In this document: piece by piece, positions 9,625-18,077 of the stretch
Position numbering within the stretch: the first letter of the stretch is position 1
Layout of the letters: each line of letters begins with the position of its first letter
Source: JAFGXT01 sp963677165
GTDB taxonomy: Bacteria > Verrucomicrobiota > Lentisphaeria > Victivallales > SZUA-371
DNA: 64,000 bases
NCBI GenBank assembly: GCA_963677165.2
Contig: CAXXSX010000002.1
Coordinates: forward strand, 4,030,001 to 4,094,000
Direction: 5' to 3'
The notes under the pieces: generated by a model
Databases searched by the model: none
Seen by the model: only the letters and a program-made list of their open reading frames with translations
What the model was told of the DNA's origin: nothing
Position numbers and translations under genes: made by a program

Positions 9625-10641
9625 TTAGGCTTTGAGTTTTTTGCAGGACTCTTTGATTAACAGTTCCGGCTTGATTCTAATATCTTTGCCTGGAGAGTTT
9701 AAACCGTGTTCAATCTTGAAAAATAATCTTTCAATTGCGGCTTTAGCCAGTTGTTCGGGAAATTGGTTCATGGTCGTCAGACGTGGTCGGGCGTAATTAC
9801 TTTCCGGCAGATTGCCGAACCCGACTACAGAGATATCGTCTGGTATGCGTCGACCAAGTTTTGCAGTTGCATCATAAATGTCTATGGCATAGATATCACT
9901 AAAGGCAGAAAATGCAGTTACGTCAGGATGCTTTTGTAAAAAATCGTATACAATGTCAACACTGAAGTCCTCCCAGCCGCCATTACCGCATAAAAACATT
10001 TCGGCATCGGCTTTTGTCGAAAGAAAATCTTCCAGTCCTTTTCGACGAAGGGCTGCCGGACTGGCTAGCTGGGGACCTTGATAGCAGGCAATTTTGCGGT
10101 GTCCTAATTCGTATAAATATTTTGCGGCAGATACACCGCCTTCATAGTCATCGCTGGCTACAAAATCCAGTTCAGCAGGGATTTTGCGATCAATAAGCAC
10201 AAGCGGCAGGCCGCGTTTTATAACATCCGAAAAATAATCATTACCGGCCCAGTCTTTTGTCGGTCGCATTATGATTCCTTCCACCCGTTGTTCGATCAGA
10301 CGCTTAATGAGGACTAGTTCGTTAGTCCCTTCCGAATCAGGCCAGACATTTATCGGTAAATAGGATTTTGATGTTAGTTCATTGTTAATTTTACTGACAA
10401 TTTGTCGGAAAAAGTTGTCATCAATTGGAACTATTACTCCGATTGTTCCGGTTTTTCCTGTCTTCATGCCTTCAATCAGCATGTTGGAATGATAGCCAAG
10501 CTTATTTGCCGCTTTCATGACTGCTTGAGTCGTTTTTGGGGAAATTGTGGATTTGCGGTGAATTACTCGCGACACCGTTGAAATTGATACGCCGGATAGT
10601 TCCGCGATATCTCTTAAGCTTGCCGTGTATTTTTTTGCCAC
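9625..10641 (-). CDS. LacI family transcriptional regulator
   Basis: The 338-residue product has an N-terminal LacI helix-turn-helix (about 6-50, SLRDIAELSGVSISTVSRVI), a hinge, and a periplasmic-binding-protein-like effector domain (about 60-330, with GTIGVIVPIDDNFF and DDISVVGFGN). It starts with GTG, supported by GGAGAG six bases upstream. It is the first gene of the minus-strand operon that continues with a pseudopilin and three large secreted carbohydrate-active proteins. Two palindromes of the type TGCAAATATTTGCA flank its promoter, which argues for autoregulation and for induction of the operon by a sugar ligand. The ligand is unknown. Confidence 0.92.
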   Translation of the reverse strand: MAKKYTASLRDIAELSGVSISTVSRVIHRKSTISPKTTQAVMKAANKLGYHSNMLIEGMKTGKTGTIGVIVPIDDNFFRQIVSKINNELTSKSYLPINVWPDSEGTNELVLIKRLIEQRVEGIIMRPTKDWAGNDYFSDVIKRGLPLVLIDRKIPAELDFVASDDYEGGVSAAKYLYELGHRKIACYQGPQLASPAALRRKGLEDFLSTKADAEMFLCGNGGWEDFSVDIVYDFLQKHPDVTAFSAFSDIYAIDIYDATAKLGRRIPDDISVVGFGNLPESNYARPRLTTMNQFPEQLAKAAIERLFFKIEHGLNSPGKDIRIKPELLIKESCKKLKA

Positions 10642-10663
10642 AATTCTCTCCGGTTATAATTTG

Positions 10664-10677
10664 TGCAAATATTTGCA
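10664..10677. promoter_or_regulatory. LacI operator O1 (perfect 14-bp palindrome)
   Basis: TGCAAATATTTGCA is a perfect inverted repeat. It lies between the -10 element and the lacI start, about eight bases downstream of the -10, where a bound repressor would block initiation. An even-length palindrome without spacer is typical of LacI-family operators, although the central CG pair common in that family is replaced here by TA. Confidence 0.7.
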
Positions 10678-10685
10678 TTGACTCT

Positions 10686-10714
10686 ATTATAAATGAAGAA
10701 AAGTGGTTTGTCAA
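10686..10714 (-). promoter_or_regulatory. Sigma-70 promoter of the lacI operon
   Basis: Reading the minus strand, TTGACA (10714-10709) and TATAAT (10691-10686) are both perfect consensus boxes separated by exactly 17 bases. The first gene starts 45 bases after the -10 box. A promoter this strong next to a repressor gene implies that it is normally held off by the flanking operators. Confidence 0.8.
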
Positions 10715-10722
10715 ATCTTTTA

Positions 10723-10736
10723 TGCAAATATTTTCA
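10723..10736. promoter_or_regulatory. LacI operator O2 (imperfect copy)
   Basis: TGCAAATATTTTCA matches the O1 palindrome in 13 of 14 positions and lies just upstream of the -35 box. The two centres are 59 bases apart with the promoter between them, so a looped or doubly bound repressor is possible. Confidence 0.6.
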
Positions 10737-10942
10737 TTGCGTGGATTTTGTCCTGATTTGACAAGTTTAGCCGTTGTTTGGAAGGATCTTTTGGGAGTGT
10801 GTTTTTTGGGGGGGATAATAATTGATCTCATCAAGAATAGATATTTGTCGTTATACTATTGTGACTTGAATAGTTCCGAAAGCCGTCAAAAGCTTACCGT
10901 GATTTTTCTCCGACTGTTGACGGCTTTGAGGTTTTTAGGTTT

Positions 10943-12928
10943 TTAGATAACTTTTAAGCCGATCGCATAGATTTCGGGATATGCCGCGCCGCTTTTTTCT
11001 ATGCGTATTTTGATTGGTCCTGCCGGTTGGTCCGACAGATCAATGTCAGCTGTACCATCCTGCTCAAAACTGTACTTTTCTGCCGGTGAATTCCCGATGC
11101 TGACGGAGCATGAATCCGCCGCAAGAATATTCGCGCTGAGTTTCAGCCGGTAATGTCCTGGGACGGGGGTATTCAGTTCGACATCAATAAAGCCGTTTGG
11201 AAAAATGCGGTTTCCCACTTCGCGTACCGGAACTCCCTGTTCCAGGCGACTGTGACTTCCATGCATATAGCGGGCAATGCGCCAGTCATCCAGCAGGCCG
11301 CCGCAAATAATGAAATCAGTGATTTCCGGTTCTGTACGCCATGTTTGTCTGAGCTTGAATTCTCCCCGGTACTCGTTACTTAATTCATTGCAGATGAATT
11401 CCAGTGGTTTAACATAAGTATTTGACACGCTCTCTGAAACAGAAGGCAATGCGGCAAAAGTCCTTTTTGCTTCGATTTGCGCGTTTGTCAGACGTGGACA
11501 ATCGGCCAGTTCGGCTTCCATGTCATCAAAGTAACCGCAGAGGCAGCGGACAAAGGCTCTGACGGTTGATGATGCAATAACCGCATTTTCCCAGAGACGC
11601 AGATTGCGTTTGAATTCATCCTTATCAAGTCTTGATTCGAGGCTGAGTAATTGTGTCAGTCCTTCCTTCGCCAGGGATACTGCCTCCTCTTTTTCCTTAA
11701 GAACAGCCTCTCGTCCTGGAGTGTTGTTATCTGATAAAATAGACCAGATGCCGGAATGGTTTTCCAAGCTCACATTATTTTTTAGTAAAGCCATAATTCC
11801 CCCGGCTTTGATCCATTTTAAGTCGGGTTTGATGGGGAACATGTGGAAAATAACATTACCGTCGATATAATGAGTTTTCAGGACAACGTCGAGTCCTTTC
11901 ATTGCCAGATTCTTCATTTCATCAATGCCGTTCCAGTGCTTGTCGCACCAGCGGGTCACAATCTCTTCCGCTGAAATATTGGGTTCCTCAATGGCTGCAT
12001 GGTAGGCGAACAGATTGATCTCATAAGTGTCAAATATGCAATTACCAATACGGTCAATTCGAATAGCATAGCGGTCCACATCTTTAGCCTGACCTTCTCT
12101 GACATAACGAACAATATTATCAATATTGGTTGACGGCAGGTAGCCTGCGCCGAGAAATTCTCCCAGGGAATCGCATTCGGCTGCGAGGGTTGCCCCCGAC
12201 ACTTTATTCAGGAATGGATTCAGCGGCAGGAATGGTACAAAATCGTATGGAGTAATTTTGGTTTCAACTTCAAAATCATAATCTTTTGCAACCGGCTCTG
12301 CTCCCGCTAGAATTGCTTCGTAATCTTCGGCAATCGATCCGAATGAGCGTAGAATAAAACGTTTCTTTCTGTTCTTTAATTCTTCGGCAAAGATTCTTAC
12401 GATTTTTTCAACAACTTGAGCTGGCGGATATTTTTCCGGCGACGAGTTATGTATAACTGAGAAGTCGGCTTCGGTCAGGGTCAGAACAAATCCATCCAGG
12501 GCAGGGACTGCTTTGAAAAATTCTTCGATCTTATATTTAATCAGTTCTTCAAAGGCATTGCCCAGCAGATTGAATTCGCCGTTTTCGTCGAGCAGGGCTG
12601 GTTCACATTCCGTCAGATGAGGAGGCACTACGATTTCACGATGCCAGTAAAGTACGGGTTTCCCGGATGTATGGGCAATATCAATGATCTCAGTTAGTTT
12701 TTTGCGCTGTTCTATGATTTCGTCAGTATTAAGAGCTGCTGCTATTTGAGGATATTTTTCATAGAGTAATAAGCCGTCCATTCCTCCGTCGGTTCCATGG
12801 CACGGACCGCAGATTTCAAAACTGTCAACGTTGTATTCCTCGGCTTTTTTTACAACTCTTTTCATATAATTAACGTCAAGTTTCACAGGATGCATCAGTG
12901 ACCATGTGATTTCTGGAGAAGCGGTCAT
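10943..12928 (-). CDS. Putative GH67-like glycoside hydrolase (cytoplasmic)
   Basis: The 661-residue product has no signal peptide. The barrel-like N-terminal two thirds contain FVLTLTEADFSVIHN and, further on, TYEINLFAYHAAIEEPNIS followed by AEEIVTRWCDKHW. The latter resembles the region of alpha-glucuronidases (GH67) and related families that precedes the C-terminal helices. A beta-sandwich occupies the last 130 residues. The start ATG has AAAGGA upstream. It lies upstream of lacI on the same strand with its own 300-base downstream gap, so it need not belong to the LacI operon. A GH20- or GH115-like relative is also possible; I am confident of a carbohydrate-active enzyme but not of the family. 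Confidence 0.5.
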   Translation of the reverse strand: MTASPEITWSLMHPVKLDVNYMKRVVKKAEEYNVDSFEICGPCHGTDGGMDGLLLYEKYPQIAAALNTDEIIEQRKKLTEIIDIAHTSGKPVLYWHREIVVPPHLTECEPALLDENGEFNLLGNAFEELIKYKIEEFFKAVPALDGFVLTLTEADFSVIHNSSPEKYPPAQVVEKIVRIFAEELKNRKKRFILRSFGSIAEDYEAILAGAEPVAKDYDFEVETKITPYDFVPFLPLNPFLNKVSGATLAAECDSLGEFLGAGYLPSTNIDNIVRYVREGQAKDVDRYAIRIDRIGNCIFDTYEINLFAYHAAIEEPNISAEEIVTRWCDKHWNGIDEMKNLAMKGLDVVLKTHYIDGNVIFHMFPIKPDLKWIKAGGIMALLKNNVSLENHSGIWSILSDNNTPGREAVLKEKEEAVSLAKEGLTQLLSLESRLDKDEFKRNLRLWENAVIASSTVRAFVRCLCGYFDDMEAELADCPRLTNAQIEAKRTFAALPSVSESVSNTYVKPLEFICNELSNEYRGEFKLRQTWRTEPEITDFIICGGLLDDWRIARYMHGSHSRLEQGVPVREVGNRIFPNGFIDVELNTPVPGHYRLKLSANILAADSCSVSIGNSPAEKYSFEQDGTADIDLSDQPAGPIKIRIEKSGAAYPEIYAIGLKVI

Positions 12929-13328
12929 ATTATAATATATTCCTTTATTTATTAGTCTTTCCGTAACAGTGTTCAGAAAGATAATTACTGTTAATGTAAA
13001 TAAGTTAATTCTTCATTTTAATATTTGCAACTATAGATATAGAAAATCTTGATTGGTTGTCCTGGGTTACTGTCCGGAATCAGAACAGCAGGGGAGAGGA
13101 AATAAAAATAATTTTATTTTTGAGGATGAAAATTTTGAGCTTATTTGAACTCAAAAAAGTGGGTTGGGTTGAAATAATACGCTTTTTTAAGTGTTTTTTT
13201 GCCTATTCGTTTGTAATGGAGTGATTTAAGTATAAAGTATTTGCTCCGTATGTAATTCCGGCATGGGGCCGGGATACGGTTGATATTAAATATAAAATCG
13301 CAATTAACAAAAACCAAAAACTTTTAAC
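12929..13328. other. 400-base intergenic region with rpsA leader
   Basis: No gene is visible. The region is AT-rich. It holds a 7-bp stem (TTTTGAG at 13133-13139 with its complement at 13150-13156), and a small CCGGC/GCCGG hairpin at 13258-13272 about 60 bases before rpsA. The last 25 bases before rpsA are A-rich without a Shine-Dalgarno. I could not place a convincing promoter. Confidence 0.45.
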
Positions 13329-15062
13329 ATGACAAAAGAACTAGAAAACACAGTAAGTTATGTCGACCTCGACAACATGCCCTCAATGGATGAACTTCTT
13401 CTTGATGAGGCAAAATCAGATTTTGTCGAAGGTACTATCGTCTCCGGTAAGATTGTAGAAAAGCGGAATGACGGCGCACTGGTCGACATCGGCTACAAAG
13501 CAGAAGGTTTTGTACCTTCAGCTGAATTCACCAACTGGGATGAAACAGCGGTCGGTGACCAAATTGACGTATTTCTCGAAGAAATCGAGAATGACCGCAA
13601 CATGCCGGGAATCAGTCTGCAGAAGGCCACCTCTATCAGGGCCTGGAACCGGATTACTTCCGAGTATGGTGAAGACAGCGTAATCAAGGGTGTCATGAAA
13701 CACCGCGTTAAAGGCGGTATTATCGTTGAACTCGGCGGCGTCGAAGCCTTCCTTCCGGGATCTCAGATCGACATTGCGCCGGTTCGCAATATGGATGAAT
13801 TTATTGGTCAGGAATATGACTTCAAGATTCTTAAGATCAATCAGGAAAGACGTAACATCGTTGTTTCCCGTCGTGAACTTCTCGAAGAATCACGCAAGGA
13901 CAAACGCGCTTCTCTGCTCAAGGACATGGAAGTCAATCAGGTTCGTCCGGGTCTGGTCAAGAACATCACCGATTTCGGTGCCTTCATCGACCTTGGCGGC
14001 GTAGATGGTCTGCTCCACATTACCGATATGTCCTGGGGCCGTATCTCTCATCCGTCTGAAATGCTCGAAATCGGTCAGGAAATCGAAGTTATGATTCTTG
14101 ATATCGATTACGATAAAGAACGCGTATCTCTCGGTCTCAAGCAGAAATCTGCTAATCCGTGGGCCGACGTTGAAGGTAAATACCCGGTTGGATCTACAAT
14201 CAAGGGTCGCGTAGTTAACATCATGCCTTACGGCGCATTCGTTGAAATTGAAGATGGCGTAGAAGGTCTGATCCACGTTTCTGAAATGTCCTGGACCAAA
14301 CGCATCACAAAAGCCGGCGAAGTTCTCAGCGTTGGTGAAGAAGTTGAAGCAGTTGTCCTTGATATCGACAAAGACAGCAAAAAAATCTCTCTCGGTCTCC
14401 GTCAGAAAGAACGGAATCCGTGGGAAGTTCTCGCTGAAAAATATCCGGTTGGCAGCAAGATCACCGGTAAAGTTAGAAACATGACCAGCTATGGTGCATT
14501 CGTTGAAATCGAAAATGATATCGACGGTATGATCCATGTTTCTGACATGTCATGGACCCGCAAGATCAATAATCCGAATGAAGTACTCAAACCTGGACAG
14601 GAAGTTGAAGCGATTATCCTCGACATTGATCCTGATCAGCAGCGTATTTCTCTCGGCATGAAGCAGATGGAAGAAGATCCGTGGGCTGACATTGAAAAGC
14701 TCTACAAGATCGGTGACCTGGTAAAAGGTAAAGTTACAAAGATCACTGCTTTCGGTGCTTTCATCGAACTTTCTCATAAGATTGATGGCCTGATTCACAT
14801 TTCTCAGCTTAGCAAAGAACACATCGAAAAGGTGAAAGATGTTCTTTCTCTTGGCGATGAAATTGAAGCTCGCGTAATCAAGATCGATCAGGAAGAACGC
14901 CGTATCGGACTGAGCATCAAAGCTGCTCAGGAAGATTACAACGAAGAAGCTCTTAAACAGGCTGAAAAAGAACTCACCGCTGCACTGCGTCCCGGAGACG
15001 AAATGGTTGCAATGGGAGATGTTCTCAGTGAGTCTCTCGACGGCATTGATACAGACAAATAA
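13329..15062 (+). CDS. rpsA: 30S ribosomal protein S1
   Basis: The 577-residue product carries six successive S1 RNA-binding domains, recognised by repeated blocks such as GLVKNITDFGAFIDLGGVDG, GRVVNIMPYGAFVEIEDGVE and GKVTKITAFGAFIELSHKID. The first two are more diverged, as in all S1 proteins, where they dock on the ribosome. It helps the 30S subunit bind and unfold mRNA. Codon use is strongly biased, in keeping with high expression. The start at 13329 has no Shine-Dalgarno and sits behind an A-rich stretch. This fits the known pattern for rpsA mRNAs, which depend on S1 itself and are autoregulated. It ends at a strong terminator. Confidence 0.97.
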   Translation: MTKELENTVSYVDLDNMPSMDELLLDEAKSDFVEGTIVSGKIVEKRNDGALVDIGYKAEGFVPSAEFTNWDETAVGDQIDVFLEEIENDRNMPGISLQKATSIRAWNRITSEYGEDSVIKGVMKHRVKGGIIVELGGVEAFLPGSQIDIAPVRNMDEFIGQEYDFKILKINQERRNIVVSRRELLEESRKDKRASLLKDMEVNQVRPGLVKNITDFGAFIDLGGVDGLLHITDMSWGRISHPSEMLEIGQEIEVMILDIDYDKERVSLGLKQKSANPWADVEGKYPVGSTIKGRVVNIMPYGAFVEIEDGVEGLIHVSEMSWTKRITKAGEVLSVGEEVEAVVLDIDKDSKKISLGLRQKERNPWEVLAEKYPVGSKITGKVRNMTSYGAFVEIENDIDGMIHVSDMSWTRKINNPNEVLKPGQEVEAIILDIDPDQQRISLGMKQMEEDPWADIEKLYKIGDLVKGKVTKITAFGAFIELSHKIDGLIHISQLSKEHIEKVKDVLSLGDEIEARVIKIDQEERRIGLSIKAAQEDYNEEALKQAEKELTAALRPGDEMVAMGDVLSESLDGIDTDK

Positions 15063-15097
15063 TTAATTCTGTTTGTATTAAAATATAGCTGATTATA

Positions 15098-15133
15098 CTG
15101 CCGGGCATGTTTTCATGTCCGGCAGTTTTTTTT
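15098..15133 (+). terminator. Rho-independent terminator of rpsA
   Basis: CTGCCGGGCATG and CATGTCCGGCAG form a 12-bp stem with one G-T pair and a short TT-rich loop. It is followed by eight T residues, starting 36 bases after the rpsA stop. Confidence 0.92.
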
Positions 15134-15207
15134 GTATACGACGGACGGTGTTCGTACTGCTCTCAAAATTCAGTCGCAAACGCTCCTTACGGAAACGGGA
15201 AATATAA
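15134..15207 (+). repeat. Intergenic repeat, copy A
   Basis: The segment from GACGGACGGTGTTCGTACTG to the ACGGAAACGGGAAATATA end matches copy B at 19322-19400 at roughly four positions in five over 65 bases, with a one-base gap. It lies directly after the rpsA terminator, between the 3' ends of rpsA and the AraC gene. Confidence 0.6.
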
Positions 15208-15235
15208 CATTTCGAACTTCCTGGTCGGAGGGAGT

Positions 15236-16183
15236 TTATTCTGATACGGAATGCTGGCGGTGTTTACGATATGTATCTGGTGATTTTCCGGTGATTTGTT
15301 TGAATTGTCTGCAAAAATAACTTGAGTTATCAAATCCTAGTTTAGCAGCTACATCTTTAATTCTCAGTTCCGGATTCATCATCATTTTTCTTGCCTCATC
15401 AATTTTTCGTTCAATAATGAACCTTCCTGGAGCGATACCTTTTACTTCCGTAAACACTCTGCAGAAGTGGCGTTTACTCAAGCCGCAGAAAGTCGCGATA
15501 TTATCAAGCTGTATTCCGGAGGACAGATGTTCGTCGATATAATGGCAAGCCAGCGAGATCACCTTATCATTATGGGGACCACTGGATTCTTTTTCCGGTT
15601 GCGGGGTGATCCTATGTAGTTCCTTTGAAAAGAATTGTTCGAACAGCAAAATGAATATTGCGTTAATATGGTTGGCAATCCGGTCCCGGTAAAGCAGTTT
15701 GCGATGCTCCAGTTCTGAAAAGATCATTTCAAGCAGTTCGGATACTTTCGGGGCGGAAGGAAGTACACAGCCGCGACGCAGCAATATTTCCGGCAGATTT
15801 TTGACAAATTTCCGATAGCGGGAGTCTGTTGCGCGTATCTGGAGTTGGAAACAGGTGGGAACGGAGCTTGGCAATAGACATTTACGTCGATGAATGCGTA
15901 GCGGAGGGAGCAGAATCAGGTTGTTGTTGTCTGTCGTAAGCCGGTGGCTTTCTCCGTTAATATAGTAATCCATATAGCCGTATGACATTACACTAAATTC
16001 ATAAAACGGGTGATAATGATCTCCTGTATCAAATATACTGTTGTCACATGTATTTAACAGAGCTTCGATGATAATCTCCAGCCCGGCAATTCGAACCGGC
16101 GGCATTGCCGTCACGATATCAGTTAGCTCATAGGTGAAGCCAGTAAGCCTGGTGGAAATATTTATCGTTTTTGAATTTGTCAT
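15236..16183 (-). CDS. AraC family transcriptional regulator
   Basis: The 315-residue product has a cupin-like N-terminal sensing domain (about 30-150, with HYHPFYEFSVMSYGYMDYYI). Two helix-turn-helix motifs at the C-terminus (about 205-310) contain LDNIATFCGLSKRHFCRVF and IKDVAAKLGFDNSSYFCRQF, followed by the GKSPDTYRKHR signature. It is divergent from the sialidase gene with about 100 bases between the starts, so it likely controls that gene and possibly the Gfo/Idh and transporter genes beyond it. The inducer is unknown. Confidence 0.92.
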   Translation of the reverse strand: MTNSKTINISTRLTGFTYELTDIVTAMPPVRIAGLEIIIEALLNTCDNSIFDTGDHYHPFYEFSVMSYGYMDYYINGESHRLTTDNNNLILLPPLRIHRRKCLLPSSVPTCFQLQIRATDSRYRKFVKNLPEILLRRGCVLPSAPKVSELLEMIFSELEHRKLLYRDRIANHINAIFILLFEQFFSKELHRITPQPEKESSGPHNDKVISLACHYIDEHLSSGIQLDNIATFCGLSKRHFCRVFTEVKGIAPGRFIIERKIDEARKMMMNPELRIKDVAAKLGFDNSSYFCRQFKQITGKSPDTYRKHRQHSVSE

Positions 16184-16284
16184 TATAATACTATATTTTG
16201 ACTTTATCTTATAATGTATATCCGTTGTCTATGTCAATATAATATTATAAGATATTGTTATGTCAACAATAATTGAGGAATATT
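16184..16284. promoter_or_regulatory. Divergent regulatory region, araC-type gene / sialidase
   Basis: This very AT-rich gap contains two ATGTCAA direct repeats (about 16231 and 16260) that bracket a TATAATATTATA stretch, an arrangement suited to AraC-type half-sites around a promoter. The sialidase RBS (GAGGA) precedes the ATG at 16285. Assignment of the exact promoter boxes is not secure. Confidence 0.4.
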
Positions 16285-18075
16285 ATGAGTACAATGGACT
16301 GGCGGCACAATGTTAATGGACGTATTATTCCAAGTGATTCATACTCGGATCAACCGTATATCGTTAAAACTGATGATGGCGGGTGGCTTTGCTGTTTAAC
16401 CACCGGACCGGGGCATGAGGGCGACAAAGGACAGCATATTGCCACGATGCGCAGTACCAATCAGGGAAAAAACTGGAGTGAGCCGGTTTGCGTTGAGCCC
16501 GGGGGGGATCTGGAAAATTCTTTTGCGACACTGCTGAAAGTTCCGTCCGGCAGAATATATGTTTTTTATGCTTATAATTCTGAAAATATCCGTGAAGTGA
16601 AAAATTATGACGGCAGCGAGAATATCAAACGGGTAGACAGCCTTGGCGATTATGTATTTCGGTATAGCGATGACCACGGCAGGTCCTGGTCTGATCGTAG
16701 ATATGTGATTCCTGTGCGTTTGTTTGATTGTGATCGAAATAATATATATGGAGGCCAAATTCGTTTCTTCTGGGCGGTTGGAAAACCGTATCTTCTAAAT
16801 GGGGCATCATATTCTACGATCAGTAAAGTCGGCGAACTGGGAATCGGATTTTATCAGCAATCGGAAGGAGCTATTTTGAAGTGCGGGAATATTGCGACGG
16901 AGACAGATCCGGAAAAGCTGGAGTGGGAAACGTTGCCGGATGGCGATGTCGGGCTGCATACCCCTCCCGGTGGCGGGCAGGTCGCGGAAGAGCAGAGTGT
17001 TATTCCTATGAGTGACGGATCGCTTTATGTTGTGTACCGTTCCATAGATGGTTATCCGGTTGAAAGTTACAGCCGTAACGGCGGGCATACCTGGACCGAA
17101 CCTCAGTACAAATGTTTTGCCGATGGACGCCGCATGAAAAATCCACGTGCCGCTAATTTTGTCTGGAAATGTTCAAATGGAAAATATCTTTACTGGTTTG
17201 AAAATCACGGCGGTCATTTTATTTCCGACTGTAGCGGGTATGATGTAGAAAAGTTTATACCTCCGGGGTGTAATCCATATGAGGACCGCAATCCGGCATG
17301 GCTGTGCGGCGGAATTGAAGTCGATTCGCCCGCTGGCAGGATTATAAAGTGGAGTGAACCGGAAATCGTTCTTTACGACGATGATCCGTTTATTCGAATG
17401 AGTTATCCTGACCTGGTGGAAGATAACGGGCATTATTATATTACCGAAACCCAGAAAGATATCGCGCGGGTTCATGAGATACCGGCAGATTTCTTTGAAA
17501 AAATATGGCGTTCTCTTGACGGGGAAACTAAGCCGGAAATCGATGATTCTGAGATATTACTTGATGTTGTACCGGATTCAGGAAGTGTTAAAGTTCCGTT
17601 TTTGCCGGAACTATGTGTACGGGATCATTCTAAGTTAGATTGTAGAAGCAAAAATCCCCGTAACGGTTTTACCGTTGAACTGGAAATCGATATTATGTCC
17701 GGAAGAACAAAGCTCTTTGACGGACGTAGTGAAGACGGCAGAGGGATCGTCCTGAATATTACTGCTGACGGACAGCTGGAATTGATCATGAATGACGGCT
17801 GGACGGAGCACCACTTTACTACTGAGACCTGTCTGGATAATCTCGGCAGGCACAAGATTGCTGTGAATGTTGACGGCGGACCTCGAATTGTCAGCTTTAT
17901 TGTCGATGGCAGATTCCTTGACGGCGGAGAAGAACTGCAATACGGCTGGTTTCGTTTTAGTCCGTATTTTCGTCATGTTAACTGGTCGGAAAACTGGCAG
18001 TTGTCAGCAACGGTCAAAAGACTGCGGATTTATAACCGTTATCTTATGACCGTTGAGGCAGTAGGGGGTTCCTGA
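16285..18075 (+). CDS. BNR-repeat sialidase-like glycosidase
   Basis: The 596-residue product shows beta-propeller Asp-boxes: RSTNQGKNWSEP, YSDDHGRSWSD and SRNGGHTWTEP. It also has a D-Q-P-Y-I-V start and VPSGRIYVFY, as in exo-alpha-sialidases and related BNR families. Residues about 440-590 resemble a LamG/concanavalin-type lectin domain (FTVELEIDIMSGRTKLFDG). There is no signal peptide, so it acts in the cytoplasm or on imported sugars. ATG at 16285 with GAGGA upstream is chosen over an earlier TTG at 16273. Genuine sialidase activity is not established, because many PVC members of this fold have unknown substrates. It converges on the Gfo/Idh gene. Confidence 0.75.
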   Translation: MSTMDWRHNVNGRIIPSDSYSDQPYIVKTDDGGWLCCLTTGPGHEGDKGQHIATMRSTNQGKNWSEPVCVEPGGDLENSFATLLKVPSGRIYVFYAYNSENIREVKNYDGSENIKRVDSLGDYVFRYSDDHGRSWSDRRYVIPVRLFDCDRNNIYGGQIRFFWAVGKPYLLNGASYSTISKVGELGIGFYQQSEGAILKCGNIATETDPEKLEWETLPDGDVGLHTPPGGGQVAEEQSVIPMSDGSLYVVYRSIDGYPVESYSRNGGHTWTEPQYKCFADGRRMKNPRAANFVWKCSNGKYLYWFENHGGHFISDCSGYDVEKFIPPGCNPYEDRNPAWLCGGIEVDSPAGRIIKWSEPEIVLYDDDPFIRMSYPDLVEDNGHYYITETQKDIARVHEIPADFFEKIWRSLDGETKPEIDDSEILLDVVPDSGSVKVPFLPELCVRDHSKLDCRSKNPRNGFTVELEIDIMSGRTKLFDGRSEDGRGIVLNITADGQLELIMNDGWTEHHFTTETCLDNLGRHKIAVNVDGGPRIVSFIVDGRFLDGGEELQYGWFRFSPYFRHVNWSENWQLSATVKRLRIYNRYLMTVEAVGGS

Positions 18076-18077
18076 TA

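Larger units (their letters stand above)
10642..10942. other. Intergenic region between the lacI promoter and the GH67-like gene
   Basis: Besides the promoter and operators (10664-10736), this gap holds an 11-bp inverted repeat, AAAGCCGTCAA at 10879-10889 and its complement at 10917-10927. It lies 16 bases after the stop of the GH67-like gene. There is no U-tract on the transcribed strand, so it is at best a weak terminator or an mRNA-stabilising stem. The sequence between (10737-10878) is T-rich and shows no gene. Confidence 0.4.

Noticed and set aside
13890..14537. Long antisense frame (215 codons) inside rpsA
   Set aside because: It mirrors the repetitive S1 domains and strong codon bias of rpsA, has no RBS, and its product looks like a shadow translation.
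13329..15062. Direct repeats along rpsA
   Set aside because: They follow from the six homologous S1 domains and are not a DNA repeat element.
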